Assembly: GCF_037023745.1 (NCBI RefSeq) | Contig: NZ_CP146101.1 | Location: 372,001-436,000 of the forward strand | Source: Streptomyces sp. SCSIO 30461 | GTDB taxonomy: Bacteria; Actinomycetota; Actinomycetes; Streptomycetales; Streptomycetaceae | Reading direction: 5' to 3' | Length of the DNA stretch: 64,000 nucleotides | Part shown: in pieces, positions 1 to 8,147 of the stretch | Layout: every line of letters starts with the position of its first letter | Numbering within the stretch: the stretch's first letter is position 1 | Notes under the pieces: generated by a model | The model's database searches: none | The model's input: the letters and a program-made list of their open reading frames with translations, nothing else | Told to the model about the DNA's origin: nothing | Position numbers and translations under genes: made by a program

Positions 1-1015
1 CGCGCGCCGCAGGTGAAGAAGCTGATCGCGGTGGCGCGTCCGGCGCTGTTCGGCCGGGGGGAGGACACTCTGAGCGACAGCAGTGTGCGCGACACGTGGC
101 AGATCCGGCCGGACCAGGTCACGCTGGGCGGCCCGGCCTGGCCGACGCTGCTCGACGGCGCGCTGGAGTACTTCCGGGACGAGCTCGGGCTGCCCGCGTC
201 GACCCGGCTGAGGGCCGAGCCGCACGCGCTCCTCGTGTACGGCAAGGGGCAGTTCTTCCTCCCTCACCAGGACTCGGAGAAGGACGATGCCATGGTGGGC
301 TCGCTGGTGCTGTCACTGCCCTCGGCCCACACCGGCGGCGAGCTGGTCATCGGGCACGCCGGGCAGAGCCGGACCTACCGTGCGTCGAGGACGGAGTTGA
401 GCCTGGTGGCCTTCTACGCCGACTGCCCGCACGAGGTGACACCGGTCAGGAGCGGCTACCGGGTGACCCTCACGTTCAACCTGCTGGCCGAGCGAGGGGC
501 CCCGGAGCAGGAGTCCGGTCCGCTCGACGACATGGCGCACTGCCTGAAGCAGCACTTCGACGCACCGGCCAGGCCGCGCTACGGCGGCCCGTACCCCGAT
601 CCGCCCCGTCGTCTCGTCTACCTGCTCGATCACGAATACACGCAGCGGGGTCTCGGCTGGGACCGGCTCAAGGGCGCCGACGCGGAGCGTGCCGCGCTGC
701 TGCGCGCCGCGGCCGCCCAGGCGGGGTGCGAGACGGTACTGGCCCTCGCCGAGGTAAAGGAGACCTGGGACGCCACTCCGGCCGGATACGACCCCTGGGA
801 CGACTACGTCTACGACGAGGAGGAGGGAGAGGAAGAGGGGGAGGAAGCAGCTGCGGTCGACGGCGCGGGTGCCGACGAGGACTACGAGCTGGGCGAGCTG
901 GTCGACGACGAGATCACCCTCGGCTGGTGGACCGGTCCGGACGGCGCCGACGGCGAGGAGATCTCGCTCTACGTCCGCGACTACGAGAGCTGCGCCAGCA
1001 CCCCGAGTGCTGACC
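1..1015 (+). pseudogene. 2OG-Fe(II) oxygenase, N-terminal part, split by IS110 element
   Basis: The frame is open from the left window edge, so the true start probably lies outside; the first GTG is at 13. Counting from that GTG, the protein shows the iron and 2-oxoglutarate site of the prolyl-hydroxylase-like oxygenase family: H85-x-D87 (LPHQDSEKD), H140 (YADCPHEV) and R150. An acidic stretch (DEEEGEEEGEE) follows. Homology stops after codon 333-334 (Ala-Asp, 1009-1014), where the IS begins. It resumes in frame at 2684 with the same Ala-Asp codons, so the uninterrupted gene would encode about 764 residues from position 13. The substrate is unknown. The split gene is probably inactive, although the N-terminal piece keeps the whole catalytic fold. 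Confidence 0.8.
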
Positions 1016-1097
1016 GGAAAACTCGGGGGTTCGACGGGCATGGCGATGTGGCCCCTGGGGCTGTGCCGACGGGGTTGAGGGGCGGTGCGGTGGTGTG

Positions 1098-2447
1098 TCA
1101 GGCGCCTGCCGGGGTGAGGGTGACGTCGTGGCCGAGGGCGGTGAGCTGGCGGACGAGGTCGCGGGTCTTGCGGGCGGGATCGAGGTTCTTGGTGTGCCAG
1201 TCGGGGCCGAGGTCGCGGTAGCGGGCGGTGGGGTCGTTCAGGAGGTGCCAGACCGTGACCAGGATGGAGCGGGCGACGGCGACCAGTGCTTTGAGGTGGC
1301 CTCGGCGTTTGACGATGCGGCGGTAGCGGGCGCCGAGGAAGGTGTCGGTGCGGGCGGCGGAGATGGCGGCTTCGCCGAGTGCTCCGCGCAGCCAGGGGTT
1401 GCCTTTGCCGGCGGGTCCGGAGGTGTTCTTCGGGCCGGACTGGAAGGTGCGTGGGGATAGGCGGGCCCAGGAGGCCAGGTGGTCGGCGGTGGGGAACACG
1501 CTCATGTCGGTGCCGATCTCGGCGAGGATGACCTGGGCGGTGGCCGGTCCCACCCCGGGGATCTCGTCCAGGCGCTCGACGTCGGTCAGCGGCATCAGCA
1601 TGCCCTGACCGGGCCGGTCGTCGTCCCTGTCACCGTCCCTGTCGTCGTGGGTCGTGGACAGCTCGGTGAGACGGGTGGTGATGCGGGCGGTGAGCTTGTC
1701 GATCTGCATGGTGAGGTAGTCGACGGTGTCCAGCAGCATCCGCAGCATGAACGCGTGGTGTTCCTCGAACCCGCCCGCCAGTGCCTCTTGAAGGGCCTGG
1801 GGGCTGGCTTTGATGGTGCCGTGTGCCAGGTCGGCCAGGGCCCTGGGGCTGCGTTCGCCCGCGATCAGCGCCTCGAGCATCGCGCGGCCGGAGACGCCGA
1901 AGATGTCGGAGATCACCGAGGACAGCTTGATCTGCGCGTCCTCCAGGAGCTTCTCCGCGCGCTGCTTGTGCCGGGTGCGCTCGTGGGTGAGGACCGCGCG
2001 GGAACGGGTCAGGTCCCGCAGCTCCCGCACCGGCTTTGGCGGCACGAACGAGGCTCTGAGCATGCCGCGTTCGGCGAGCTTGGCCAGCCACACCGCATCG
2101 AGCCTGTCGGTCTTCGGGCGGCCAGGCACGTTCTTCACGTCACGCGCGTTGACCAGCCAGCATTCAAGCCCCCGCGCCTCCAGGAGAAAGAAGAACGGCT
2201 TCCAGTACGTCGAGGTCGCTTCCATGACCACCCGGGTGACGCCCTGGCATATCAGGTGGTCCGCGAGATCCAGGATGGCGCCGCTGGTCGCGGCCACGTG
2301 CCACACACGCTGTACTCTCCGGCCGGGCTTGTCCTCGTGCGGCACCCGGGTGCACACCATCCCGGATGCCTTGGCGATATCGATCGCCGCGACCCGCTCC
2401 ACCAGCTCCGGTCCCTGCTCGCTCTCCTCGGCATCCGTCTCCGCCAC
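1098..2447 (-). CDS. IS110 family transposase (DEDD recombinase)
   Basis: A 449-residue protein starting at GTG 2447, with a purine-rich stretch (GGGGGAAGGGG) roughly 10 nt upstream. The N-terminal RuvC-like DEDD domain shows AAIDIAKA, VMEATSTYW and KTDRLDAVWLAKLA, which supply the acidic residues. The C-terminal transposase_20 domain contains the helix-hairpin-helix-like IPGVGPATAQVILAEIG and GNPWLRGALGEAA. IS110 enzymes recombine donor and target with an RNA guide made from the element's own non-coding end. The protein is full length for the family with no frameshift, so the copy could still be active. It lies antisense to the oxygenase it interrupts. Confidence 0.93.
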   Translation of the reverse strand: MAETDAEESEQGPELVERVAAIDIAKASGMVCTRVPHEDKPGRRVQRVWHVAATSGAILDLADHLICQGVTRVVMEATSTYWKPFFFLLEARGLECWLVNARDVKNVPGRPKTDRLDAVWLAKLAERGMLRASFVPPKPVRELRDLTRSRAVLTHERTRHKQRAEKLLEDAQIKLSSVISDIFGVSGRAMLEALIAGERSPRALADLAHGTIKASPQALQEALAGGFEEHHAFMLRMLLDTVDYLTMQIDKLTARITTRLTELSTTHDDRDGDRDDDRPGQGMLMPLTDVERLDEIPGVGPATAQVILAEIGTDMSVFPTADHLASWARLSPRTFQSGPKNTSGPAGKGNPWLRGALGEAAISAARTDTFLGARYRRIVKRRGHLKALVAVARSILVTVWHLLNDPTARYRDLGPDWHTKNLDPARKTRDLVRQLTALGHDVTLTPAGA

Positions 2448-2683
2448 GGGCGCGTGCCCCTTCCCCCTCGTTCCGTTCGTACAGGCGGCGCCCGCCCCAA
2501 GGGGCCACGGGGAAGACGAAATCTGACCGGCGTGCTCTACGGCAACAAGGCAAGGCCCCGCAGCGGCCCCTGCACCAGACTGACCTACGGGCTTGGTGTC
2601 CCAACGAGCAACCGGAGTCGGCGAGCGGGCGCCGCGATCATGTTTTCACGCCGGCAAGGCGTTCCCCGACAGGGACCAGAAGG
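2448..2683 (-). ncRNA. candidate IS110 bridge RNA region
   Basis: This is the non-coding end upstream of the transposase, where IS110-group elements encode a bridge RNA. Read on the minus strand, AGGTCAG comes first (2586-2580) and CCGGTCAG second (2530-2523). AGGTCAG equals the host flank plus core at the right junction (2691-2685). CCGGTCAG equals the IS end plus core at the left junction (1017-1010). That is the order expected for a target loop followed by a donor loop. I did not fold the RNA, and the opposite (right-hand) guide segments are not obvious by eye. The exact ends are unknown. Confidence 0.45.
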
Positions 2684-3982
2684 GCTGACCTGAAGCCCTA
2701 TGACTCCCAGTACGAGGGCTACATGGGCAACTACGGCAACACACTGGACCGCTGGTACCGGCGGGCCGCGGTCGTGGTGTGGCCACGGGAGCGGGCCTTC
2801 GCGGCGCGCGGCGAGGCCGGATCGCGGTGGGCACTCGAGGAACTGCAGGCCCGTATCACCACGGGTGACCGGGACGGCGCACGCGCCGCGGCCGAGTCCC
2901 TCGCGCCGTTCTGGAAGGGCAGTGGTCTACAGCCCGGGCAGCTGGGGAGCGCGCTGCGGGTGGCCGAGGGCCTTCAGGCGCCCGGGACCGCCGCGATGCT
3001 CCTTGAGCCGTTCCGGATCGACGCGCTCACTCCGGAACACGCGGACGACCTGGCCGCGGTGGCGAAGCGGTACGGCGTCCCGTGGCTGGGCCAGGTCACC
3101 GAGGGCTGGTTCGGCGGCGCGCGGAACCGCTTCGAGGAGCACCGGTACGACTGGACCGAGCGGCTTCCTCAGCTGTGCGCGGCGCTGCGCTCCGCCCGGA
3201 GCCCGGCGGCGGCCCAGCTGCTGTTGACCGGGGCCTGGACCCAGGTGGACGGTGAGCTGCGGCTGTGGATCGAAACCGGGCCGGCCGAGATCCGCCGCGC
3301 GCGATTGGAGCGGCTGAGCCTGCCGCTACTGCGCATCCTGGAAGCGGCTGACGCGAAGCTGCGCGGCCGGATCATGGCAGCGTTGCGTTCCTACCAGGAC
3401 ACGGTCCTTGAGTGCCTGCTGCCGATGCTGCGCCGCGCGGTGCGGGAACAGACGGAGGGCGAGCCCCGGACGTCCGGCCTCGCGGCGGTGGCACGGGAGT
3501 GCGGGGACCGGCTCGGCACGCTCGCGCGCCGGGCGCCACGCGCCGCGGACGACTGGTCGGTGGCGTGGACCGGGTGTGGCTGTGAGTTGTGTGGCGGCCT
3601 GGGCGAGTTTCTCGGCTCCCGGTCGCGGCGGACGCTGGAGTGGCCGCTGGCGAAGGACGGGCGGCGGCACGTGCACAGCAGGATCGACACGGCCGAGCTG
3701 CCCGTAAGCCATGTGACCAGGAGGCAAGGACGCCCGTACACGCTGGTGCTGACGAAGACCGAGGAGCTGTTCACGCGCGAGCGGGCGACCCGCCGTCAGG
3801 CCGGAGCCGACCTGGCCTGGCTGGCCTCGACATGGGACCTTTCCGGCGAGGCCGGAGTCGACACGAGGCCGAGACACGAGACACGAGACGCGGGCGCGAC
3901 GCCGGCGAAGGCCGCAAGGAACTCCCCGCCCAAGGCGGCGCCGATGCCGGGGACGCCCTGGACTTTCAGCGAGTCCGTGTGA
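2684..3982 (+). pseudogene. 2OG-Fe(II) oxygenase, C-terminal part, split by IS110 element
   Basis: This is the continuation of the oxygenase gene that begins at the left edge, in the frame of Ala-Asp-Leu-Lys at 2684. It has no start codon or ribosome site of its own at the junction. It encodes about 432 residues: YEGYMGNYGNTLDRWYRRAA leads into an alpha-helical region that ends with a Cys-rich patch (CGCELC). The last 30 residues are rich in Ala, Pro and Thr. The DNA ends of the two halves match, so this is one gene broken once by transposition rather than two genes. Expression of this half would need a promoter inside the IS. Confidence 0.75.
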
Positions 3983-4125
3983 GTCCTGACCGTCGGCAAT
4001 CGCCGGGACGTCCACCGCCAAGTTCCATAGGACCTTTGCCGTGCGAGTCGGTGCCGACCGCCCGCCGGGAGTCGCGGGACGTGCGCCTGCCTGTCGGTTG
4101 ATATGTTCCGAATGTCGCCTATAAA

Positions 4126-4146
4126 TGCAACCAAAACTGCAACCAG
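4126..4146. repeat. integrase arm-type direct repeat, right end of element 1
   Basis: Two copies of TGCAACCA (4126-4133 and 4138-4145) with a 12-bp pitch. The same pair occurs next to the other tRNA-Ser fragments, at 6463-6482 and 38891-38910. Position and spacing suggest integrase arm-binding sites. The matching left end of this element is not in the window. Confidence 0.55.
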
Positions 4147-4153
4147 TGCATGA

Positions 4154-4189
4154 CGAGGAGCCGAGCCGCAATTGCGGCTCGGCTCCTCG
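4154..4189. terminator. perfect hairpin next to tRNA-Ser fragment
   Basis: A perfect 17-18 bp inverted repeat around CCGCAATTGCGG, followed by TTTCG. Different hairpins of similar design sit at the same place beside the other two att copies (6255-6293 and 38918-38954). Each element therefore probably brings its own terminator for the tRNA-Ser transcript. Confidence 0.7.
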
Positions 4190-4209
4190 TTTCGCCTGGT
4201 CAGGCGGCT

Positions 4210-4263
4210 GCGGAGGATACGAGATTCGAACTCGTGAGGGGTTGCCCCCAACACGCTTTCCAA
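4210..4263 (-). repeat. att copy 1: 3' fragment of tRNA-Ser(GGA)
   Basis: These 54 bp are identical to 6313-6366 and to 38973-39026, the 3' part of the intact tRNA-Ser from the anticodon loop to the discriminator base. Homology to the tRNA stops after CCAA, so this is a recombination scar and not a tRNA gene. It marks the junction between elements 1 and 2. Confidence 0.9.
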
Positions 4264-4359
4264 ATGTTCGTACGCCCGTCCGGTTGTGGTCGTGGGTGTC
4301 CTGACCTGCGGCGGAGCGCTCGGTGCGGACTCGTCCGGACGGGCCCGGACGTAGGCGAA

Positions 4360-4379
4360 TGAGACCAGAACTGAGACCA
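4360..4379. repeat. arm-type repeat, left end of element 2
   Basis: TGAGACCA occurs twice with a 12-bp pitch (4360-4367 and 4372-4379), mirrored at the other end of the island (6227-6234 and 6239-6246, the latter ending in G). The 4264-4359 stretch before it holds no gene. It resembles 6367-6460, the left end of element 3, including a CCGGACGGGCCCGGAC block. Confidence 0.6.
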
Positions 4380-4479
4380 GGCGGCCTGGGTTCGACGGGA
4401 TCCACCCTGTGGGACGGCTGGTCAGCCTAGGCTTGTCCTCAGGTATGGGCCCGCGGACCGCTTCGTGGAGGAGCCGATC

Positions 4480-4755
4480 ATGAGTACTGCCCCGAACCTC
4501 CCGCTGCCGCCCCGTCGGCCTGAAGATCCGCATCCGCTGCGGACTATTCGGGAGATCCGGGAGTCCTTGCCCGAGCGGCAGCTCGGGCACTTCGACGCCG
4601 AGCTCGCCGACACAGACATCGACGCCCTTCCGGAAATGCTTCACCGCTGGGCCACCCTCGGTAGTGACGGATTTCTTGATCGGCTTGAGTCGGCCCCGTT
4701 CGAGGGCCTGGAGTTCGGGCAGCGTTCCTACGACGATGCGGCGGGCGGCGAGTGA
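4480..4755 (+). CDS. putative antitoxin of a PIN-domain toxin
   Basis: A 91-residue protein from ATG 4480, with GGAGGAG just upstream. The N-terminus is Pro-rich (LPLPPRRPEDPHPL), followed by a basic and acidic helical segment (TIREIRESLPERQLGHFDAE) and an acidic tail. No standard DNA-binding fold can be named from the sequence. The antitoxin assignment rests on its size and on a 4-bp GTGA overlap with the PIN toxin gene, the usual layout for VapBC-type pairs. Confidence 0.6.
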   Translation: MSTAPNLPLPPRRPEDPHPLRTIREIRESLPERQLGHFDAELADTDIDALPEMLHRWATLGSDGFLDRLESAPFEGLEFGQRSYDDAAGGE

Positions 4756-5180
4756 TCTATCTGCTCGACACCAACGTCGTCTCTGAGATCACCACCCGGC
4801 CGAAGCCGGCTCCGGCTGTTGTGGCCTGGGCCCGTTCGGTTCCGTCTACCGGCCTCTACCTGAGTGTCATCACGATCGCGGAGATCGAGGCCGGCATCGC
4901 TCAGACACCGGACCTGGTACGGCGTGCCGCTTTCGAGGGGGCGCTCGACGGTATCCGCTCTGACTACAGCGACCGGATCGCGGCCATCGGGGAACAGGAG
5001 GCCCTCGCGTACCTCGCCCTTCATCGGACGCTGAAGAGCGCCGGAACCAGCATCGATCCGCCGGATGCGCTGATCGCCGCCACTGCCCTCGCGAACGGGT
5101 GGACCCTGGTGAGCCGCAACATCAAGCACCTGGCCCGGACTGGCGCACTCTTGCTCAACCCGTGGGAGTACGGGGGTTGA
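4752..5180 (+). CDS. PIN-domain toxin, VapC/FitB type
   Basis: A 142-residue protein with the PIN ribonuclease pattern: D6 in YLLDTNVVSE, acidic residues in ITIAEIEAG (E44, E46), then DALIAATAL and a late LVSRNIKHL segment where these toxins place their last acidic or polar residues. VapC toxins cut tRNA or rRNA and are held inactive by the antitoxin encoded just upstream. The GTG start overlaps the antitoxin stop. As the second gene of an integrase-free island it would help keep the island by post-segregational killing. Confidence 0.85.
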   Translation: MIYLLDTNVVSEITTRPKPAPAVVAWARSVPSTGLYLSVITIAEIEAGIAQTPDLVRRAAFEGALDGIRSDYSDRIAAIGEQEALAYLALHRTLKSAGTSIDPPDALIAATALANGWTLVSRNIKHLARTGALLLNPWEYGG

Positions 5181-6114
5181 CCGGCGGGCGGATGCGCGAG
5201 CCCTCGCCAGATCCACTCTGTGGAGGATCTGCGTACGGGCGCGGGGCGCCGTGGAAGACCTGGCTGGTGTGCCAAGAGCGGTGGTGCGCCGCCACGGGGC
5301 GGACGCCCAGCTGCGGGCCGATGAGTGGACGGCCCGCGAGTGCTATGACGTGCTCGCGGGCAGCGGGGCTGCGCCCGACGAAGCGCTGCGAGACGAGGAT
5401 TCGGTGGCCGTCGCCGACACCGAGGACGCCCTTGTCGAAGAGCTTGTGGTGCAGCGAACACAGGCACAAGCCGTTGTCGATTTCGTCGGGTCCGCCGAAC
5501 GCCCACCAACGCACGTGCGCGGCCTCCAGTCCGACCGGTACTGCCCCGATCCGCCCGTCGTAGCCGCAGAAGGCGCACTGGTACTCGTAAGCCGTCAGCA
5601 CCAGCTCCCGCATCCGCCGGTCCCTCTGCCGTCGCGCTGACGGAAGCCGCCCGGTCTCCGTCGACTCCAGCTCCAGTCCGATCGCTTCGCACAGCTCGCT
5701 GTGCACGGAGGGTGGGAAGTGGTGGTCGAGCAGTACGCGCGCCATCCGACCCAGCAGCGACGGCTCCCGCCGCAGTGCCGCCCGCAGCTCCGGCGCCAGC
5801 CGCCCGACAGCCCTGGTTGCCCGCAGCTCCCGCACCACGCTCCCAGGACTGCCGGAACCGCGGTCGGTGCGCACCTCCCACACCCCGTCGCTGGCCAGAT
5901 GGTGGAACGGGTAGGCGGGCGTCGTCCTGTTGGGCGGACCGTACTCGGCCAGCAGCCGCTTCAGGTCCTCCTCCACCGCGCTGTAGAACAGCCCGCTGTC
6001 TGCATCCTGCTGGAACCGGCCGAGGGCGTACAGGAAGAGCAGCGGCTTGTGGGGAGCGCGTGCCCCGTTCTTGGTCCACTGACGCAATGTCGCGGTCCGC
6101 TCCAGCCAGTCCAT
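5155..6114 (-). CDS. phosphorothioate-DNA-dependent HNH restriction endonuclease, McrA-like
   Basis: A 319-residue protein. The N-terminal half (KNGARAPHKPLLFLYALGRF and YPFHHLASDGVWEV) looks like the sulfur-binding domain of ScoMcrA/SprMcrA enzymes, which recognise phosphorothioated DNA. The C-terminal half is an HNH nuclease with a Cys pair (CAFCGYDG), AAHVRWWAFGGPDEIDNGL and CSLHHKLFDKGVL. Such type IV enzymes cut incoming DNA modified by Dnd systems. The last codons overlap the end of the convergent toxin gene by 26 bp. Sulfur recognition is inferred from the family; the HNH assignment is firm. Confidence 0.8.
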   Translation of the reverse strand: MDWLERTATLRQWTKNGARAPHKPLLFLYALGRFQQDADSGLFYSAVEEDLKRLLAEYGPPNRTTPAYPFHHLASDGVWEVRTDRGSGSPGSVVRELRATRAVGRLAPELRAALRREPSLLGRMARVLLDHHFPPSVHSELCEAIGLELESTETGRLPSARRQRDRRMRELVLTAYEYQCAFCGYDGRIGAVPVGLEAAHVRWWAFGGPDEIDNGLCLCSLHHKLFDKGVLGVGDGHRILVSQRFVGRSPAAREHVIALAGRPLIGPQLGVRPVAAHHRSWHTSQVFHGAPRPYADPPQSGSGEGSRIRPPVNPRTPTG

Positions 6115-6226
6115 GCCGGCGATCGTAGTTGCGCCCCACTGAACGTCAGCCTGGGCCCGTCACGGGCATGTGCTGGCGCCCGGCCGAGGACGCTATAGGG
6201 ATTCGTGGGCAAATGTCCGAAATAAA

Positions 6227-6246
6227 TGAGACCAAAACTGAGACCG
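6227..6246. repeat. arm-type repeat, right end of element 2
   Basis: TGAGACCA followed 12 bp later by TGAGACCG. This pairs with 4360-4379 and lies just before the hairpin and att copy 2, exactly as in the other two junctions. Confidence 0.6.
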
Positions 6247-6254
6247 GGCACACG

Positions 6255-6293
6255 ACGAAGACCCCGGCCGCTGGAGCGGTCCGGGGTCTTCGT
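6255..6293. terminator. hairpin next to att copy 2
   Basis: An inverted repeat of about 15-16 bp (ACGAAGACCCCGG paired with CCGGGGTCTTCGT) followed by TACG. It is equivalent in position to the hairpins at 4154-4189 and 38918-38954 but differs in sequence. Confidence 0.65.
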
Positions 6294-6312
6294 TACGCCT
6301 GTTCAGGCGGCT

Positions 6313-6366
6313 GCGGAGGATACGAGATTCGAACTCGTGAGGGGTTGCCCCCAACACGCTTTCCAA
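6313..6366 (-). repeat. att copy 2: 3' fragment of tRNA-Ser(GGA), left end of element 3
   Basis: These 54 bp are identical to the intact tRNA-Ser 3' part. Beyond CCAA it continues ATGTTCGTACG, as in copy 1 but unlike the real tRNA. It is the left attachment site of the 32.7-kb element 3, whose right end is the intact tRNA. Confidence 0.9.
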
Positions 6367-6462
6367 ATGTTCGTACGAGGGTCCGGCGGGGGCCGTACCC
6401 GTCCTGACCTGCGGCGGAGCGTTCAGGCCGGGCCCGTCCGGACGGGCCCGGACAGGGGTGAA

Positions 6463-6482
6463 TGCAACCAGAACTGCAACCA
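6463..6482. repeat. arm-type repeat, left end of element 3
   Basis: TGCAACCA at 6463-6470 and 6475-6482 with a 12-bp pitch, the same motif as at the right end (38891-38910). The 6367-6462 stretch before it is non-coding and resembles the left end of element 2. Confidence 0.6.
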
Positions 6483-6526
6483 GACGATCGCCCTGACCCG
6501 GGGCAGAAGCCTGTGTCGGTTCGGGG

Positions 6527-7900
6527 CTACGCCTCTTCGCCGCTCACCCGACTGTCCTCCTCGAAGGCGAGAGCCCGCTCGGCGGCATCCAGCAGGTCGG
6601 CATACGTCAAGACCTGGATCCGAGACAGGTGGGCGTTGTAGGTCCTGATCGTCTGGTCGATCTGCTCGCGAGTCGCAACGTCCGTTCGCTCGGGGTAGCC
6701 GATCACGACCGTGGCGCGAGCGCGTCGATAGTCGTAGTCAAGATTCAAATCGTTGCGGTGGAGGGTGCCGAGAGCCGCACCCATTTCGTCGAGGGTGCGC
6801 AGGTAGTTCATGCACTGGCCGACGGCTTCGTTGACGGCACCGGAGAGGATGAGGTGGTTTTCACGCGGTCGTCGAACCAGTGGCGCCTCGGGGCCCTTGA
6901 GTTCGATGATATTGAGACTTCGGTCGGCTGAAATCAGAGGGATATCGTGCTGATGTAGATTCATTAGATCCCGCCTTGCGGCGACACCGATGTACTGGCC
7001 GCCGAAGATCCAGTGCTGACCGGACATGGCCTTGTGCATTGCCGTCTCGTTGGTTCCCTCAGCGATGGCGAGTTTGCGCAGGTCTCCCAGTAGCGCTCGC
7101 CGCCTGCGAATAACCGCCGCCTCGGCCGCAAACAAACCAGCGGGCGTTGAGGTTAGCCCGGTCAGGACCTCGTCAATGTCAATACGCTTCGACAGCATCT
7201 CGCCGAAAGTGACGGACGTGAGCCCAGCGGCCCCATTGAGCGCGACAAGCGATTCCACCCTCGCCAGGAGGGTGTCGATAAGTGTCTCGATGGACATATC
7301 GGAGTAAGGCTCGTTTACGCTTGCGCCCTGCTCAGGTTCGACAGAGACGTAGCAGACTCCGTCATACAGGCCATCTTTCTGGAACTGTGAGAAGGTCTCT
7401 CCCAGGCGCTCCTTGTACGACAACCCATCGCCGATCCTGACGTAAGAATCACCCTGCGGCTTGCGGACGGGAAGGTTGGCACCCTTTCCTTCCTGGAGAA
7501 CGAAGAAGAGCCCCAGGTAAGGCTGGAACCCGGTCAACTCCGGACTTCCGTATTGTCTGCGCACATCGAAAGCGATCGACGTTAGTTCTGCGATCCGATT
7601 GTTGTAGTTGTTGCCGTACGAGGGTCCGCCAAGGCCCTTTACGGCAATCGCAGCGAAAGGAACGCCATCCTTGACCACGGCAAGGTCCCACGCCGATCGG
7701 CCCACTCCATATGCACCCGGCAGGGTTGCATCGCGCCCGACGTGGATCCAATCTCGGTCAATGCCGCGCGCGGCAAGTTCATCCGCCACGGCAAGGATGA
7801 CGTTTTCCCATCGTGTCGCACGAACCATAGGTGGCGTGCCAGTGTCGTCGGAATGGCGCTGAAGCCAGTAGTTCTTGACTGCTTCCCTCACCGACTCCAC
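6527..7900 (-). CDS. Shedu-like nuclease with PaeR7I-like N-terminal domain
   Basis: A 457-residue protein. Residues 1 to about 220 resemble the PaeR7I/XhoI restriction endonuclease family (VKNYWLQR, W71-D72 in AWDLAVVKDG, GGPSYGNNYNNR). The catalytic E-x-K position, however, reads A86-V-K88 (AAIAVKG), so this domain has probably lost cleavage activity. Residues 240-457 look like the Shedu SduA C-terminal domain: HWIFGGQYIG (296-305), D319 and an intact E333-L-K335 in IIELKG. No cognate methyltransferase lies nearby. I infer a Shedu-type anti-phage nuclease that uses a dead restriction domain as its DNA sensor. Shedu assignment is moderate to good; the sensor role is inference. Confidence 0.7.
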   Translation of the reverse strand: MESVREAVKNYWLQRHSDDTGTPPMVRATRWENVILAVADELAARGIDRDWIHVGRDATLPGAYGVGRSAWDLAVVKDGVPFAAIAVKGLGGPSYGNNYNNRIAELTSIAFDVRRQYGSPELTGFQPYLGLFFVLQEGKGANLPVRKPQGDSYVRIGDGLSYKERLGETFSQFQKDGLYDGVCYVSVEPEQGASVNEPYSDMSIETLIDTLLARVESLVALNGAAGLTSVTFGEMLSKRIDIDEVLTGLTSTPAGLFAAEAAVIRRRRALLGDLRKLAIAEGTNETAMHKAMSGQHWIFGGQYIGVAARRDLMNLHQHDIPLISADRSLNIIELKGPEAPLVRRPRENHLILSGAVNEAVGQCMNYLRTLDEMGAALGTLHRNDLNLDYDYRRARATVVIGYPERTDVATREQIDQTIRTYNAHLSRIQVLTYADLLDAAERALAFEEDSRVSGEEA

Positions 7901-8147
7901 GGTCGGTCACCCCCACCCAGCGTTGGTCAAAGCTTCTCATTGAGGCTATCGGGAGGGTGTGACAGCCGACCTCCACGTGGCTCCCCTTCGGCGGCCTGAT
8001 ACACGTACGACTCGAATGTGTCGTGTCTCCGTCGGCGTCCTCCAGACAAAGGCCCAGGCAAACGAGACCAGCCACTGGCCGAACTGCGCCCTTCTCGCCG
8101 GCCTCCCGCTTCCCGAAACTGCTGCTTTGGACAAGGGAGGGGGCGCC

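Larger units (their letters stand above)
1009..2690 (-). mobile_element. IS110-family insertion sequence
   Basis: About 1.68 kb lies between two copies of GCTGACC (1009-1015 and 2684-2690). One copy belongs to the target, because removing the insert restores the oxygenase reading frame exactly. No terminal inverted repeats are evident, as expected for IS110 elements. The element holds one DEDD transposase on the minus strand, with about 80 bp of non-coding DNA after it and about 240 bp before it. The long 5' non-coding end is where the IS110 group encodes its bridge (seeker) RNA. The shared 7-bp core fits the IS110 recombination mechanism better than a staggered-cut target duplication. Confidence 0.85.
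4264..6366. mobile_element. element 2: 2.1-kb island between tRNA-Ser att copies, no integrase
   Basis: This island is bounded by att copies 1 and 2. Both its ends carry arm repeats of the TGAGACCA type (4360-4379 on the left, 6227-6246 on the right). The neighbouring elements carry TGCAACCA instead, so this is a distinct element rather than part of either neighbour. It holds an antitoxin-toxin pair and a modification-dependent endonuclease but no recombinase, so it would need an integrase supplied in trans. Confidence 0.7.

Noticed and set aside
2366..2683. N-terminal extension of the downstream oxygenase frame into the IS end
   Set aside because: This part reads through IS non-coding and antisense transposase DNA. 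Homology to the oxygenase begins only at 2684.
1009..2690. The 7-bp GCTGACC at both IS ends as a classical target-site duplication
   Set aside because: IS110 enzymes recombine at a shared core and do not make staggered-cut duplications, so I treat it as a recombination core.
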